Shown here piece by piece: positions 38,471 to 46,109 of a DNA stretch of 64,000 nt; the first letter of the stretch is position 1, and each line of letters opens with the position of its first letter. The stretch lies in contig NZ_CP031124.1 of the NCBI RefSeq assembly GCF_003339525.1, positions 2,232,001-2,296,000 of the forward strand, given 5' to 3'. A program made the position numbers and the translations under genes. The notes under the pieces are model-generated. The model was not told the origin of the DNA and made no database searches. It saw only the letters and a list, made by a program, of their open reading frames with translations. This DNA is from Ephemeroptericola cinctiostellae. Lineage in GTDB: Bacteria > Pseudomonadota > Gammaproteobacteria > Burkholderiales > Burkholderiaceae.

Positions 38471-39459
38471 GCATTTGCCCCTTCCCGCGCACGCGCAATG
38501 AGCCGCCATGCCAAAAACGGCGCACCAATCAACACCGTGAATAACCCCACGGGCAACTGCGTCGGTGCAAACAAAGTGCGCGCAATGACATCTGCCACCA
38601 CCAGTAAAATCCCACCCCATAAAGCGCACAACGACAACACCATGCACATGTCCGAGCCAAAATAACGCCCACCCAACGACTTCACCACATGCGGAATGAT
38701 CAAGCCGACAAAGCCAATCGCCCCCGCCTCCATCACCGCCAATGCCGTCGCCACCCCCGCCAACAGCAGCAACTGCCAACGCAATCGCACCACATCCACC
38801 CCAATGCTGTGTGCCATCACCGCACCACGCATCAATGCCGACATCGGTCGAGCCAAGGTCAAAGCACACAACAGCACCAACCACATGCCACACCATGCCA
38901 CATAGTGCGAGCCAGCACCCGCCAAATCGCCCATCATCCAAAACAAAGCACTGCGCACATTGCGATCAGGCAAAATCAATAAAATTCCACTCACCGCTGC
39001 CGTCAGTAACGAAGCCAACACAATGCCCAACAGCAGTAAAACAGTCACATCACCTTCAAGCCGCGAATAGCGTCGCATCACCATCAGCATCAAGCCCAAG
39101 GCAGACAACGCCCCAAACAAAGCCAACCCCTGCAACAACCACCACGATCCACCCAACAGCATGCCAAGCAACACACAAAATGATGCACCCGAAGCCGCCC
39201 CAAGCATGTACGGCTCGGCCAAAGGATTGCGTAACAACACCTGTAACATCAAACCCGACATCGCCAACAAGCCGCCCACACCAAAAGCCGCCAGCACCCG
39301 AGGCAAACGCAATTGCCAAAACACATCATGCGATAACTCCGCTGTTCCACTGACCACACCCAATGCAAGCACGGCAACAGACAACACAATCGACATGAGC
39401 ACAACCACCCGCCTGTGCGAGCGCACAAATGTCATCAAAGGTTGTACAGTGCTGTTCAT
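38467..39459 (-). CDS. FecCD/BtuC family ABC transporter permease
   Basis: This permease of about 330 residues has nine to ten membrane segments and the family motif GLMLQVLLRNPLAEPYMLGAASGASF split over the second helix, plus GAIGFVGLIIPH (coupling-helix GxxxFxGLxxPH). It imports iron chelates or cobalamin with the ATPase downstream. The start at 39459 is one of several in-frame options; 39462 and 39498 are alternatives. No binding protein gene is adjacent, which is unusual. Confidence 0.92.
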   Translation of the reverse strand: MNSTVQPLMTFVRSHRRVVVLMSIVLSVAVLALGVVSGTAELSHDVFWQLRLPRVLAAFGVGGLLAMSGLMLQVLLRNPLAEPYMLGAASGASFCVLLGMLLGGSWWLLQGLALFGALSALGLMLMVMRRYSRLEGDVTVLLLLGIVLASLLTAAVSGILLILPDRNVRSALFWMMGDLAGAGSHYVAWCGMWLVLLCALTLARPMSALMRGAVMAHSIGVDVVRLRWQLLLLAGVATALAVMEAGAIGFVGLIIPHVVKSLGGRYFGSDMCMVLSLCALWGGILLVVADVIARTLFAPTQLPVGLFTVLIGAPFLAWRLIARAREGANA

Positions 39460-39462
39460 CAT

Positions 39463-39790
39463 GCCAAAACCATTTATAGTGGCTCCAAAAAGTAACACTT
39501 ATTTTTAGAATTTTAAGTTAAGATTTTGAGCGAGAAAATCGCACAAAAACCAAGAGAAAAATAAAGGTGAGCCAACGCTCACCCATTTTATCGCTGATTG
39601 CTGCATACCGTTCACCGACAGCCCCCCTGCTTTGCGCTTGCTTCAACCTGAGGTGTTGAGCGGGGAATTCTCACACAATCGATGAAAACAAAAACCAACC
39701 CAAAGTAAAAACATCGGATGATTTAAGAAACGCATCATAAACTGCATAATCAAATAACCGCATAATCACATAATCAGCAAGTGACAGATG
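39463..39790. other. Upstream region of the importer operon
   Basis: No gene is evident. I looked for a cobalamin riboswitch and found no B12 box. It contains a terminator-like hairpin (reported separately) and a C-rich stretch near 39625. Confidence 0.4.
39566..39583 (-). terminator. Terminator-like hairpin upstream of the importer
   Basis: GGTGAGC (39566-39572) pairs with GCTCACC (39577-39583). On the minus strand it is followed by TTTATTTTT. It may end the greA-DUF4149 transcript about 200 nt after the stop. Confidence 0.55.
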
Positions 39791-40249
39791 CTATGCACTT
39801 TTACGTGCAAAACGTTGGTAAACCAAGTACGCCAATGTGCCACTCTGCAATAAAAACAACACTTGAGAAAACCCATGCAACTGTCCAAAAGTGGTCTCAG
39901 CCTGCGCATCAGGGAACAGCAACTTCAACGCCGCCATTTTCGGTGCGAGGCCGATGTACTGGATCAACACCACAAACACCAACCCAACCACAGCCCACAA
40001 TTCACGTTGATGCTGCAATTGTTTGTCATAACGCACACGCAGATCAAGTAGAATCAACGCCGCGCAGGCCAAAGCCAGCACATTCAAAGCTGCAAACACC
40101 TGCCCTGCAGCATCACCCGCCAACTCACGTGGAAAATGCGCGAATAATGCGGGTGCAAACACATAACCTGCCGCCCAAGTGGCACCAGCCCACAACACAA
40201 GCGCGAGATCAGACACCCCACTTAAAAACAACATGCGTTTAGACGGCAT
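39791..40249 (-). CDS. DUF4149 family membrane protein
   Basis: This is a membrane protein of about 152 residues with four segments (LALVLWAGATWAAGYVFAP, VFAALNVLALACAALILLDL, ELWAVVGLVFVVLIQY, and a C-terminal one). DUF4149 has no assigned function. It lies downstream of greA on the same strand, as in many Burkholderiales. I chose ATG at 40249; a TTG at 40300 would add 17 residues. Neither has a clear ribosome-binding site. Confidence 0.8.
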   Translation of the reverse strand: MPSKRMLFLSGVSDLALVLWAGATWAAGYVFAPALFAHFPRELAGDAAGQVFAALNVLALACAALILLDLRVRYDKQLQHQRELWAVVGLVFVVLIQYIGLAPKMAALKLLFPDAQAETTFGQLHGFSQVLFLLQSGTLAYLVYQRFARKSA

Positions 40250-40509
40250 GGGCAAAAGCGTGTTCGTGTTATTTTTCAATGGATTCACAATGGCTACCAA
40301 TCAATTCGCAATAAACGCCAGCAATTAAACTCAGGCAATTAAGAAAACGTAAAACCAACCTATTTTTCCAAAAAAACAATTGAAAGTGGGTGCGCCGAAA
40401 TTTTTTTGACTGCAAGCCTTTTTATTTTGCTTTTTTTCTCTCAAGGTTTCCTTGGGCAAAACGCCCAGCCAAACACGGGAAAATAGTTTTTTTACTTTTC
40501 CCATGCTGT
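40250..40509. other. greA-DUF4149 spacer
   Basis: This interval of about 260 bp is AT-rich, with an imperfect hairpin (gggaaaa/ttttccc around 40478-40502) just after the greA stop on the minus strand. It may be a weak terminator. No gene is evident. Confidence 0.4.
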
Positions 40510-40986
40510 TTAAATGTACAACACCTCAATGATCTCATACTCGCGCTTGCCCGATGGGGCTTGAAACTCAACCACATCTTCCGCATATTTGCCGATCAGG
40601 GCGCGCGCAATCGGCGAACTGATGGAAATTTTGTTCAATTTGATGTCCGCTTCGTCATCACCGACGATTTGGTAACGCACTTCTGCGCTGTTGTCCAAAT
40701 CCTCAAGCACCACTGTCGAGCCAAACACCACACGGCCTTCGGCATCCAACGTCGACGGGTCAATGATTTGGCAATTGGACAACTTGGACTCAAGCTCCAA
40801 AATACGACCTTCTGCAAAGGCCTGTTTTTCTTTTGCCGCATCGTAATCCGCATTTTCTGATAAATCACCTTGCGCGCGCGCTTCTGCAATCGCATTGATA
40901 ACCCACGGACGCTGCACAGATTTCAAATCGTGCAATTCATCTTTAAGCAATTGTGCGCCATAGGTGGTAATTGGAATCGCTGCCAT
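40510..40986 (-). CDS. greA: Transcription elongation factor GreA
   Basis: GreA rescues backtracked RNA polymerase by stimulating transcript cleavage. The 158-residue protein has the N-terminal coiled coil with the acidic tip (NADYDAAKEKQAFAEGRI) and the C-terminal FKBP-like domain (IVGDDEADIKLNKISISSPIARALIGK). The ATG at 40986 follows AGAGGGAT; the ORF start at 41001 is less likely. carB, the usual upstream neighbour, is absent; queF lies there instead. Confidence 0.97.
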   Translation of the reverse strand: MAAIPITTYGAQLLKDELHDLKSVQRPWVINAIAEARAQGDLSENADYDAAKEKQAFAEGRILELESKLSNCQIIDPSTLDAEGRVVFGSTVVLEDLDNSAEVRYQIVGDDEADIKLNKISISSPIARALIGKYAEDVVEFQAPSGKREYEIIEVLYI

Positions 40987-41027
40987 GTTTATCCCTCTCA
41001 AACTGTAAAAACCGATATTCTATCGTT

Positions 41028-41056
41028 CAGCGCAAAGTAAAAAACACTTTGCGCTG
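41028..41056. other. Strong 11-bp hairpin upstream of greA
   Basis: CAGCGCAAAGT (41028-41038) pairs with ACTTTGCGCTG (41046-41056) with a 7-nt loop. It lies about 42 nt before the greA start, in the leader, or between the que terminator and greA. It has no T-run on the minus strand. Confidence 0.5.
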
Positions 41057-41073
41057 GTTAAAAAATAATGTTC

Positions 41074-41107
41074 TAAAAAAAGCACCGCAGCCCTAAGGGT
41101 TGCGGTG
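41074..41107 (-). terminator. Terminator of the que operon
   Basis: CACCGCA (41083-41089) pairs with TGCGGTG (41101-41107), with extra pairing in the loop. On the minus strand it is followed by CTTTTTTTA. It lies about 100 nt after the queF stop. Confidence 0.85.
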
Positions 41108-41203
41108 TTTATATGCCGTATTGTACACATTTTTTGTTTTTTTGCTCAAATTCTTGCATGGATTTCTGACACCCATCTTTTGCACTGAATTTGAACCAAA
41201 CCT

Positions 41204-41635
41204 TTACGGTTGGCGGTATTCCGCCGATGGCCACAATGGAATGCCACCGCGTGGTGTGAAACGTCCTTCAACTTTAATCCATTTCGGTTGCAACAGCGTC
41301 ACCAAATCATTGCAAATGCGGCAAATGCACGACTCATGAAACTCACCATGCATGCGAAATGAACCCAAATACAATTTCAATGACTTGGATTCCACACACC
41401 ACTCACCCGGTTGCATGTCAATGACAATGGTCGCAAAATCAGGTTGACCTGTGACAGGGCACAGGCTGGTGAACTCGGGACACACCATGTTCAGCGTACC
41501 CGTGACACCATTTGGATTGATGCTTGATTGAACAAATGGATTTGGAAAACGCTCGAGCAACGATGCATCGGGCTCATCATAGCGGTAATCGGTTTTTTTA
41601 TTGCCCAACGATTGTAAATTGGCGTGAAGTTCCAT
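41204..41635 (-). CDS. queF: NADPH-dependent 7-cyano-7-deazaguanine reductase
   Basis: QueF reduces preQ0 to preQ1, the base inserted by Tgt on the way to queuosine in tRNA. The 143-residue protein is the short, single-domain form. It shows the QueF motif [20 protein letters not shown] with the conserved Glu, and the cysteine in the preceding CPVTGQPDF. The ATG at 41635 has AAGGATG upstream and starts at MELHANLQ. It is the last gene of queC-queD-queE-queF. Confidence 0.95.
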   Translation of the reverse strand: MELHANLQSLGNKKTDYRYDEPDASLLERFPNPFVQSSINPNGVTGTLNMVCPEFTSLCPVTGQPDFATIVIDMQPGEWCVESKSLKLYLGSFRMHGEFHESCICRICNDLVTLLQPKWIKVEGRFTPRGGIPLWPSAEYRQP

Positions 41636-41711
41636 GCTGTTAACATCCTTAAAAAACTTAAAATTCAAAACTTATATCAAATAAACGACTCAAAGCACAC
41701 AACGGCACATT

Positions 41712-42338
41712 TCATCGAATGCCCGAGAGTTTATGCGTTTGCAAAGACAGTTGCCACTGTGGGTGCGCCATGCAATACCGGATGCAGGCAGCCGTATTGC
41801 TCTGCTGCGCCGCACTGTCCATCGGTTGCAAATAAAAATGTTCAAAATCAAGTGTCGCAAATGATTCAGGCAAAGCATTGAGCTGTGGATACACCAATTT
41901 CAACTCCTGCCCACACATTTGCACCAATGCATTCGAACCTTTCGGACTGATGCACAGCCAATCAATGCCCGCGGGCGCAGGCAATGTCCCATTGCTTTCA
42001 ACACCCACCTCAAAGCCCACAGCATGCATCGCCGCGATCAATCCATCATCCAACTGCAACAACGGCTCACCGCCCGTGAACACCACATAAGGCACGCCCC
42101 CTGTGCCCAACCATGTATCCGATATGCGTTGCGCCAACGCTGCGGCGGTGGTAAATTTGCCCCCATCCTCATTCACACCAATAAAATCCGTATCACAAAA
42201 TGTGCATTGTGCCGTCGCGCGATCCTGCTCACGTCCACTCCACAAATTACACCCCGCAAAACGACAAAACACCGCCGAGCGACCCGCTTGTGCGCCTTCG
42301 CCTTGTAATGTATAAAAAATCTCTTTTACGGTGTACAT
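41712..42338 (-). CDS. queE: 7-carboxy-7-deazaguanine synthase
   Basis: QueE is a radical-SAM enzyme that rearranges 6-carboxytetrahydropterin to 7-carboxy-7-deazaguanine. The 208-residue protein has the unusual QueE cluster motif CX14CX2C (CNLWSGREQD...QCTFCD) and the GGEPLLQ motif. The ATG at 42338 shares one base with the queD stop (TGATG), and GAGGGCG lies upstream. Confidence 0.95.
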   Translation of the reverse strand: MYTVKEIFYTLQGEGAQAGRSAVFCRFAGCNLWSGREQDRATAQCTFCDTDFIGVNEDGGKFTTAAALAQRISDTWLGTGGVPYVVFTGGEPLLQLDDGLIAAMHAVGFEVGVESNGTLPAPAGIDWLCISPKGSNALVQMCGQELKLVYPQLNALPESFATLDFEHFYLQPMDSAAQQSNTAACIRYCMAHPQWQLSLQTHKLSGIR

Positions 42339-43360
42339 CAAGCGCCCTCTTGCACAAACACAGCCGCGCCACTGGACTCGTTTTCAAACACATCCACACG
42401 AGACAATTCAGGTAAAGCACCACTCAACTGCGTCGCCATCCAAGCCGCCAAAGTCGCACTGTCATACGCCGTCAAATCTGCAATTGCGTCCAAAGCATAA
42501 TGATCGAGCTGATTGTAGATCGGCTTAAACACCGCCTTGACATCTGCAAAATCCCGCAGCCAACCCGCCTGTGCATCAAGCGTTTCACCCTGCAAATACA
42601 GGCGTGCCAAATAACTGTGCCCCGTATAACGCCCAGCCCCATCGAATGGCTGAGCCGCCTCAAAACGCACTTCTTTCCAAATCGTGAAACCCTTGGCATC
42701 GCGACGAGAACCCGCTGTCGACGTTTCAAACACCTCGACCGAACACAAAGGCACAACAGACTGTAACTGCTGCCACAACCATTCGGTCAAATGTTCGCTG
42801 GTCGGATTTTCTAACCCTTTGATGTGATTGAGGTGGCTATGATGCAATTGCGCATGTAAATGTTGCCACGCCCCAGCCAGTCGCTCAGGCGCACATGCCT
42901 GGGCATCCACAGACAATTTAACCTTGAAACCGTGCCCATGCAAACGCCCACATTGATGCCCCTCAGGCACATTCGGTAGAAAGTGAGCCGCCGAAAAATC
43001 GGCTGACAACCAACGACAAACCTGCGCCCCTTCATAACACACACCCACATTGGGCGCAGAACGCAGCTCAACGGACACCTCTCGATCCCCTCCATCACCC
43101 ACATGAGCAAGCTGTGATTGCACAGTCACACGGATGCACTGCGCCAACGTCACATCACTTGGCTCAATGAAAAAATCATTCAAATCGCGCATGTGCCACA
43201 CCGCACACACCGACGCCAACGCCTGCTTCAACACATCCAATGGCACCTCACAAGTGACCGTCACCCAAAAACTGTGCCCATGACGCTCAGAAGAACCCAA
43301 ACGCCGAGCCGCCTCAAAGCCCATGCCCGCAATAAACCGCTGTTTCAACAAATTATTCAT
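42338..43360 (-). CDS. queD: 6-carboxy-5,6,7,8-tetrahydropterin synthase with extra T-fold units (QueD-like)
   Basis: QueD converts dihydroneopterin triphosphate to 6-carboxytetrahydropterin. The usual protein is about 120 residues; this one is 340 and appears to hold three T-fold units. The middle unit (about 110-225) has the catalytic cysteine and zinc histidines (SAAHFLP, CGRLHGHGF) and NPTSEHL. The first unit (1-105) keeps HGH (RHGHSF) but lacks the cysteine and first histidine. The third (about 228-340) keeps DFADVK and QLDHYALD, the Asp-His pair that the middle unit has as LHHSHLN. The catalytic residues therefore look split between units. It lies between queC (7 bp) and queE (overlap). 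Confidence 0.88.
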   Translation of the reverse strand: MNNLLKQRFIAGMGFEAARRLGSSERHGHSFWVTVTCEVPLDVLKQALASVCAVWHMRDLNDFFIEPSDVTLAQCIRVTVQSQLAHVGDGGDREVSVELRSAPNVGVCYEGAQVCRWLSADFSAAHFLPNVPEGHQCGRLHGHGFKVKLSVDAQACAPERLAGAWQHLHAQLHHSHLNHIKGLENPTSEHLTEWLWQQLQSVVPLCSVEVFETSTAGSRRDAKGFTIWKEVRFEAAQPFDGAGRYTGHSYLARLYLQGETLDAQAGWLRDFADVKAVFKPIYNQLDHYALDAIADLTAYDSATLAAWMATQLSGALPELSRVDVFENESSGAAVFVQEGA

Positions 43361-43367
43361 GGCGCAC

Positions 43368-44144
43368 TCAACACAAAGTCAGCTGAGCATCGTCATGCGC
43401 CACAGCATCAACCGCACACGCGCTCACCAACGTCCGCACCACCAAAGGATCCGCCACACCCGCCTGAGCAAACCCCTGCGCACGCAACACACACGCCGCG
43501 CATTCACCGCATGGCGGCACTGCGCCGTTATAGCAGGTATGGCTCAAAGCCAGCGCATCCATCGCACCCACAGCCTGCGCCAATGCCACCGTCTCCGCCT
43601 TGCTCATGAACATCAACGGCGTATGCAACGTCACACGGCTGTCCATGCCCAAACGCAAAGCCAGCTCCAAAGATTTAAGGGTATTTTCACGGCAATCGGG
43701 ATAACCCGAATAATCCGTCTGCGCCACGCCCGTCACCACATGAGCGAGGCCTTTTTGATATGCAAAAGCCGCTGCAAAAGTAAGAAAAATAAGATTACGC
43801 CCAGGCACAAACGTATTCGGCAATGCCGCATCATCGTCCGCCCGCACGCCCGACTCAGGCGCAATGTCATCGGTCAACGCATTGCCACCCATCGCCGCAA
43901 ACGTATCAATCGGCAAAACCGTTTGCTTCACGCCCACCAACGCCGCAATCTTCTGAGCCGAATCCAACTCCACCCGATGCCGTTGACCATAATCAAAAGT
44001 CAACGCCTGCACGTTTTCACGCCCCCAACGGGCAACCGCCCAATACAGGCAAGTGGTTGAATCCTGACCGCCCGACAACACAACCAGCGCGCCCGAGCCA
44101 ACACCACCTGCACCGCAGGAGGTTAAATTTAAATTGTCCATCAT
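43368..44144 (-). CDS. queC: 7-cyano-7-deazaguanine synthase
   Basis: QueC uses ATP and ammonia to turn 7-carboxy-7-deazaguanine into preQ0. The 258-residue protein has the PP-loop SGGQDSTTCLYWAV (about 25-38) and the zinc-binding cysteines near the C-terminus (CYNGAVPPCGECAACVLRAQGF). It is first in the que operon. Two adjacent ATGs (44144, 44141) are possible; GAGGA is only 1-2 nt from the first and better placed for the second. Confidence 0.96.
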   Translation of the reverse strand: MMDNLNLTSCGAGGVGSGALVVLSGGQDSTTCLYWAVARWGRENVQALTFDYGQRHRVELDSAQKIAALVGVKQTVLPIDTFAAMGGNALTDDIAPESGVRADDDAALPNTFVPGRNLIFLTFAAAFAYQKGLAHVVTGVAQTDYSGYPDCRENTLKSLELALRLGMDSRVTLHTPLMFMSKAETVALAQAVGAMDALALSHTCYNGAVPPCGECAACVLRAQGFAQAGVADPLVVRTLVSACAVDAVAHDDAQLTLC

Positions 44145-44165
44145 GTCCTCGAAAACAGTCGAAGT

Positions 44166-44204
44166 TAAAAAATCACGCCGCCGCTCAAGTGATCGCGAGG
44201 CGTG
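44166..44204 (-). terminator. Hairpin plus T-run in the queC leader
   Basis: CACGCC (44174-44179) pairs with GGCGTG (44199-44204), with further GC pairing inside, followed on the minus strand by ATTTTTT. It lies within 10 nt of the start predicted by the promoter at 44215-44243, so it may be an attenuator; it may also simply terminate iscX. Confidence 0.6.
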
Positions 44205-44214
44205 TTGGGGACGA

Positions 44215-44243
44215 ATTATACGCTAAATCAACGCATAACAAAA
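44215..44243 (-). promoter_or_regulatory. Promoter of the que operon
   Basis: TATAAT (44220-44215) is a perfect -10 box. TTTGTT (44243-44238) is a weak -35 at 17 nt. Expected start near 44208, giving a leader of about 65 nt. Confidence 0.55.
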
Positions 44244-44343
44244 AAATGCGTGAATGAACACGCACCAAAACAAAGTTTAAGGAAAAGCAGAAATAAGCTC
44301 GTCACGATTACAGTTGTGTCTAATTCGCAACCACCACAACAAC

Positions 44344-44538
44344 TTATCGCGCCTCATCGATCCAAGCCTGCTGAATCGCCTCCAACACCTTTTCGCCACC
44401 ACGGTGATGATCATCATCGAAATCAGGCAAATCCACCACCCAATTGTGCAAATCAGTAAAACGCACGGTCGTTGGATCCACATCAGGATGGGTTTCGTAC
44501 AACTCAATTGCGATGTCCAACACGTCAGACCATTTCAT
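44344..44538 (-). CDS. iscX: IscX-like Fe-S cluster assembly protein
   Basis: This 64-residue acidic protein matches IscX (YfhJ), which binds IscS and iron and tunes Fe-S cluster assembly. The pattern KWSDVLDIAIELYETHPDVDPTTVRFTDL is followed by WVVDLPDFDDD. Elsewhere it follows the isc operon; here it stands alone, with no isc genes in the window. Confidence 0.93.
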   Translation of the reverse strand: MKWSDVLDIAIELYETHPDVDPTTVRFTDLHNWVVDLPDFDDDHHRGGEKVLEAIQQAWIDEAR

Positions 44539-44645
44539 ATCAATCCCTTTTCAATTCACGTTAATTTATAAGGCGCATACCCGTTGGCTCTTGGAGATGC
44601 CAGTGGCTTTGATATCCCTTGAATTGAGAAGCCACTAAACAACCC
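44539..44645. other. Upstream region of iscX
   Basis: About 100 bp between the iscX start and the repeat cluster. I see no clear promoter or gene. Confidence 0.35.
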
Positions 44646-44921
44646 ACCATCCCAGTACAAGCGAAAGAGCAATGATTTAAGCAATGCACAAATCATGTTC
44701 AATCCATCATTCCCATGTCGGCGAAAAACCCATCATTTGAACCATGTTCAAACCACATTTAACCCGTCATTCCCACATCGCAAGAAATTCAATGATGTGA
44801 GCCATGTTCAACTCATGTTCAACTCATGTTCAATTCGTGTTTAATCCGTCATTCATGTACAAGCGAAAGCCCAATGATTTGAGCCATGTTTGAACCCGTC
44901 ATTCCCGCGCAGGGGGAAATC
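44646..44921. repeat. Degenerate tandem repeat cluster
   Basis: About four and a half imperfect units of 50-80 bp carry the recurring words ccgtcattccc, (a)agcgaaag, caatgattt(g)agcc and catgttcaac. Unit starts are near 44646, 44704, 44764, 44846 and 44896. Within the third unit the 10-bp word actcatgttc is itself tandemly repeated. Units differ in length and sequence, so this is not a CRISPR. It resembles dispersed intergenic repeats. Confidence 0.75.
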
Positions 44922-45126
44922 CAGAGGAGCGCAAAGCGCACCCCACTTATAACAGCTCAAATCCATCAGCAAATATATGCATTTGAAGGGATGGCTGGAC
45001 TCCACTACGCGGGAATAGCGGTATACCGACGGTTGCAAAACATCCAGCCACCAAAATGGAACACAGCCATTCATGCAAACGTATTTTACTTAACCATCCG
45101 CCATTTAAAAACACATTCAACGCATT
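44922..45126. other. Spacer after the repeat cluster
   Basis: No gene is evident. An inverted repeat TGGCTGGA (about 44992) / TCCAGCCA (about 45049) is present. The hydrolase gene stop is at 45127 on the minus strand, so a weak terminator is possible. Confidence 0.35.
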
Positions 45127-46080
45127 TTAAAGATTATTTTCAAAAAATGCTTTTAAATCGCGAGCAGTCTCATGCGGCGCCTCAATCATCGGCACATGCC
45201 CGACCTGCTCATACACCACAACTTTTTGCGCATGAACATATTGCAACATCACATCCACTGCATCAACGCTAACGATGCAATCTTCTTTGCCCCAGAGAAT
45301 CAACACAGGCGCTGTGATTTTAGGCAACACATCCACCAGCGGTTCTCGAAAATCATCAAAATCCTCGTTCGTGATCGCCTTTAACACATTGAAATACACC
45401 GCACGGTTAGGAATTTTTCTGGCAATCAACGCCTCACGCAAAAACCGAGGCGCCCTGACCTTCTTGTACGAAACCAACGCCTCCAAGCGATCCAAATCCT
45501 CAATCTTTTCAGCCACCAAAGCGCAACGCCCCGCCATCATGTCCACGCGCACCTGCTCACTGAACGCATTGTGTACGGGCATGCCCGCACTGTCAATGAA
45601 CGTCACCGTCTGGGTCATCTCAGGGAACAACGCAGCGAAATACCCCGCAATCAAACCACCCATCGAATTGCCCACCACATGCACAGGCTGAACAATGCCC
45701 AATTGATTGAGCAACACACCCAACCGCCGCGCCTGCGCCGTCACCGCATAATCGCCCCCCAACGGCTTATCACTCGCCCCATGCCCCAGCAAATCCACGG
45801 CAATCACACGATAATCACGGGTCAACTTCGGCGCAACCATCAACCAATTCTCTTTATCACCCGTAAACCCATGCACAAACAAAACAACGGGCTGATCCGC
45901 CCGTTGATTGTCAAAATACGCCATCGTCTGTCCCTCAACCTGCGCGGTACAAACTAGCAAACGCGCCAACCGAGCTGCCAACGAAATCATACCCTCATAC
46001 ACTGCAATTTTTTGCTCAGTCCGTGCCATGCCAAACGCGCCGTACATGTATAGCAAACCTAACTTGAATGCAGATTTCAT
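45127..46080 (-). CDS. Alpha/beta hydrolase
   Basis: This 317-residue protein has an alpha/beta-hydrolase fold: oxyanion HGFTGD (near residue 75), GHGASDKP, the nucleophile elbow GNSMGG (about 132), an acid in LWGKEDCIV, and the catalytic His in QVGHVPMIE. The N-terminus is hydrophobic and may be a membrane anchor. The substrate is unknown. It begins 29 bp after the stop of the disrupted SIR2-TPR gene; the start has GGGTGG upstream. It could have been co-transcribed with that gene before the IS insertion. Confidence 0.88.
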   Translation of the reverse strand: MKSAFKLGLLYMYGAFGMARTEQKIAVYEGMISLAARLARLLVCTAQVEGQTMAYFDNQRADQPVVLFVHGFTGDKENWLMVAPKLTRDYRVIAVDLLGHGASDKPLGGDYAVTAQARRLGVLLNQLGIVQPVHVVGNSMGGLIAGYFAALFPEMTQTVTFIDSAGMPVHNAFSEQVRVDMMAGRCALVAEKIEDLDRLEALVSYKKVRAPRFLREALIARKIPNRAVYFNVLKAITNEDFDDFREPLVDVLPKITAPVLILWGKEDCIVSVDAVDVMLQYVHAQKVVVYEQVGHVPMIEAPHETARDLKAFFENNL

Positions 46081-46109
46081 ACCACCCTTTAAAAGTAACG
46101 CTTCACAGC

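Noticed and set aside
38471..38941. N-terminal extension of the ABC ATPase frame
   Set aside because: Overlaps the permease gene, has no homology and low complexity; the ATGA overlap at 38467-38470 is a much better start.
38742..39353. 203-codon plus-strand frame rich in Pro, Thr and His
   Set aside because: Antisense shadow of the ABC permease gene; composition is typical of an antisense frame.
39463..39790. Cobalamin riboswitch upstream of the ABC importer
   Set aside because: No B12-box-like sequence is visible in either strand.
44145..44343. preQ1 riboswitch upstream of queC
   Set aside because: I looked for the class I core (AGAGGUUC and a CUAUAAAAAACUA-like 3' end) and did not find it; only an attenuator-like hairpin is present.
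44646..44921. Possible CRISPR array
   Set aside because: Units differ in length and sequence, repeats are not constant, and there are no cas genes.
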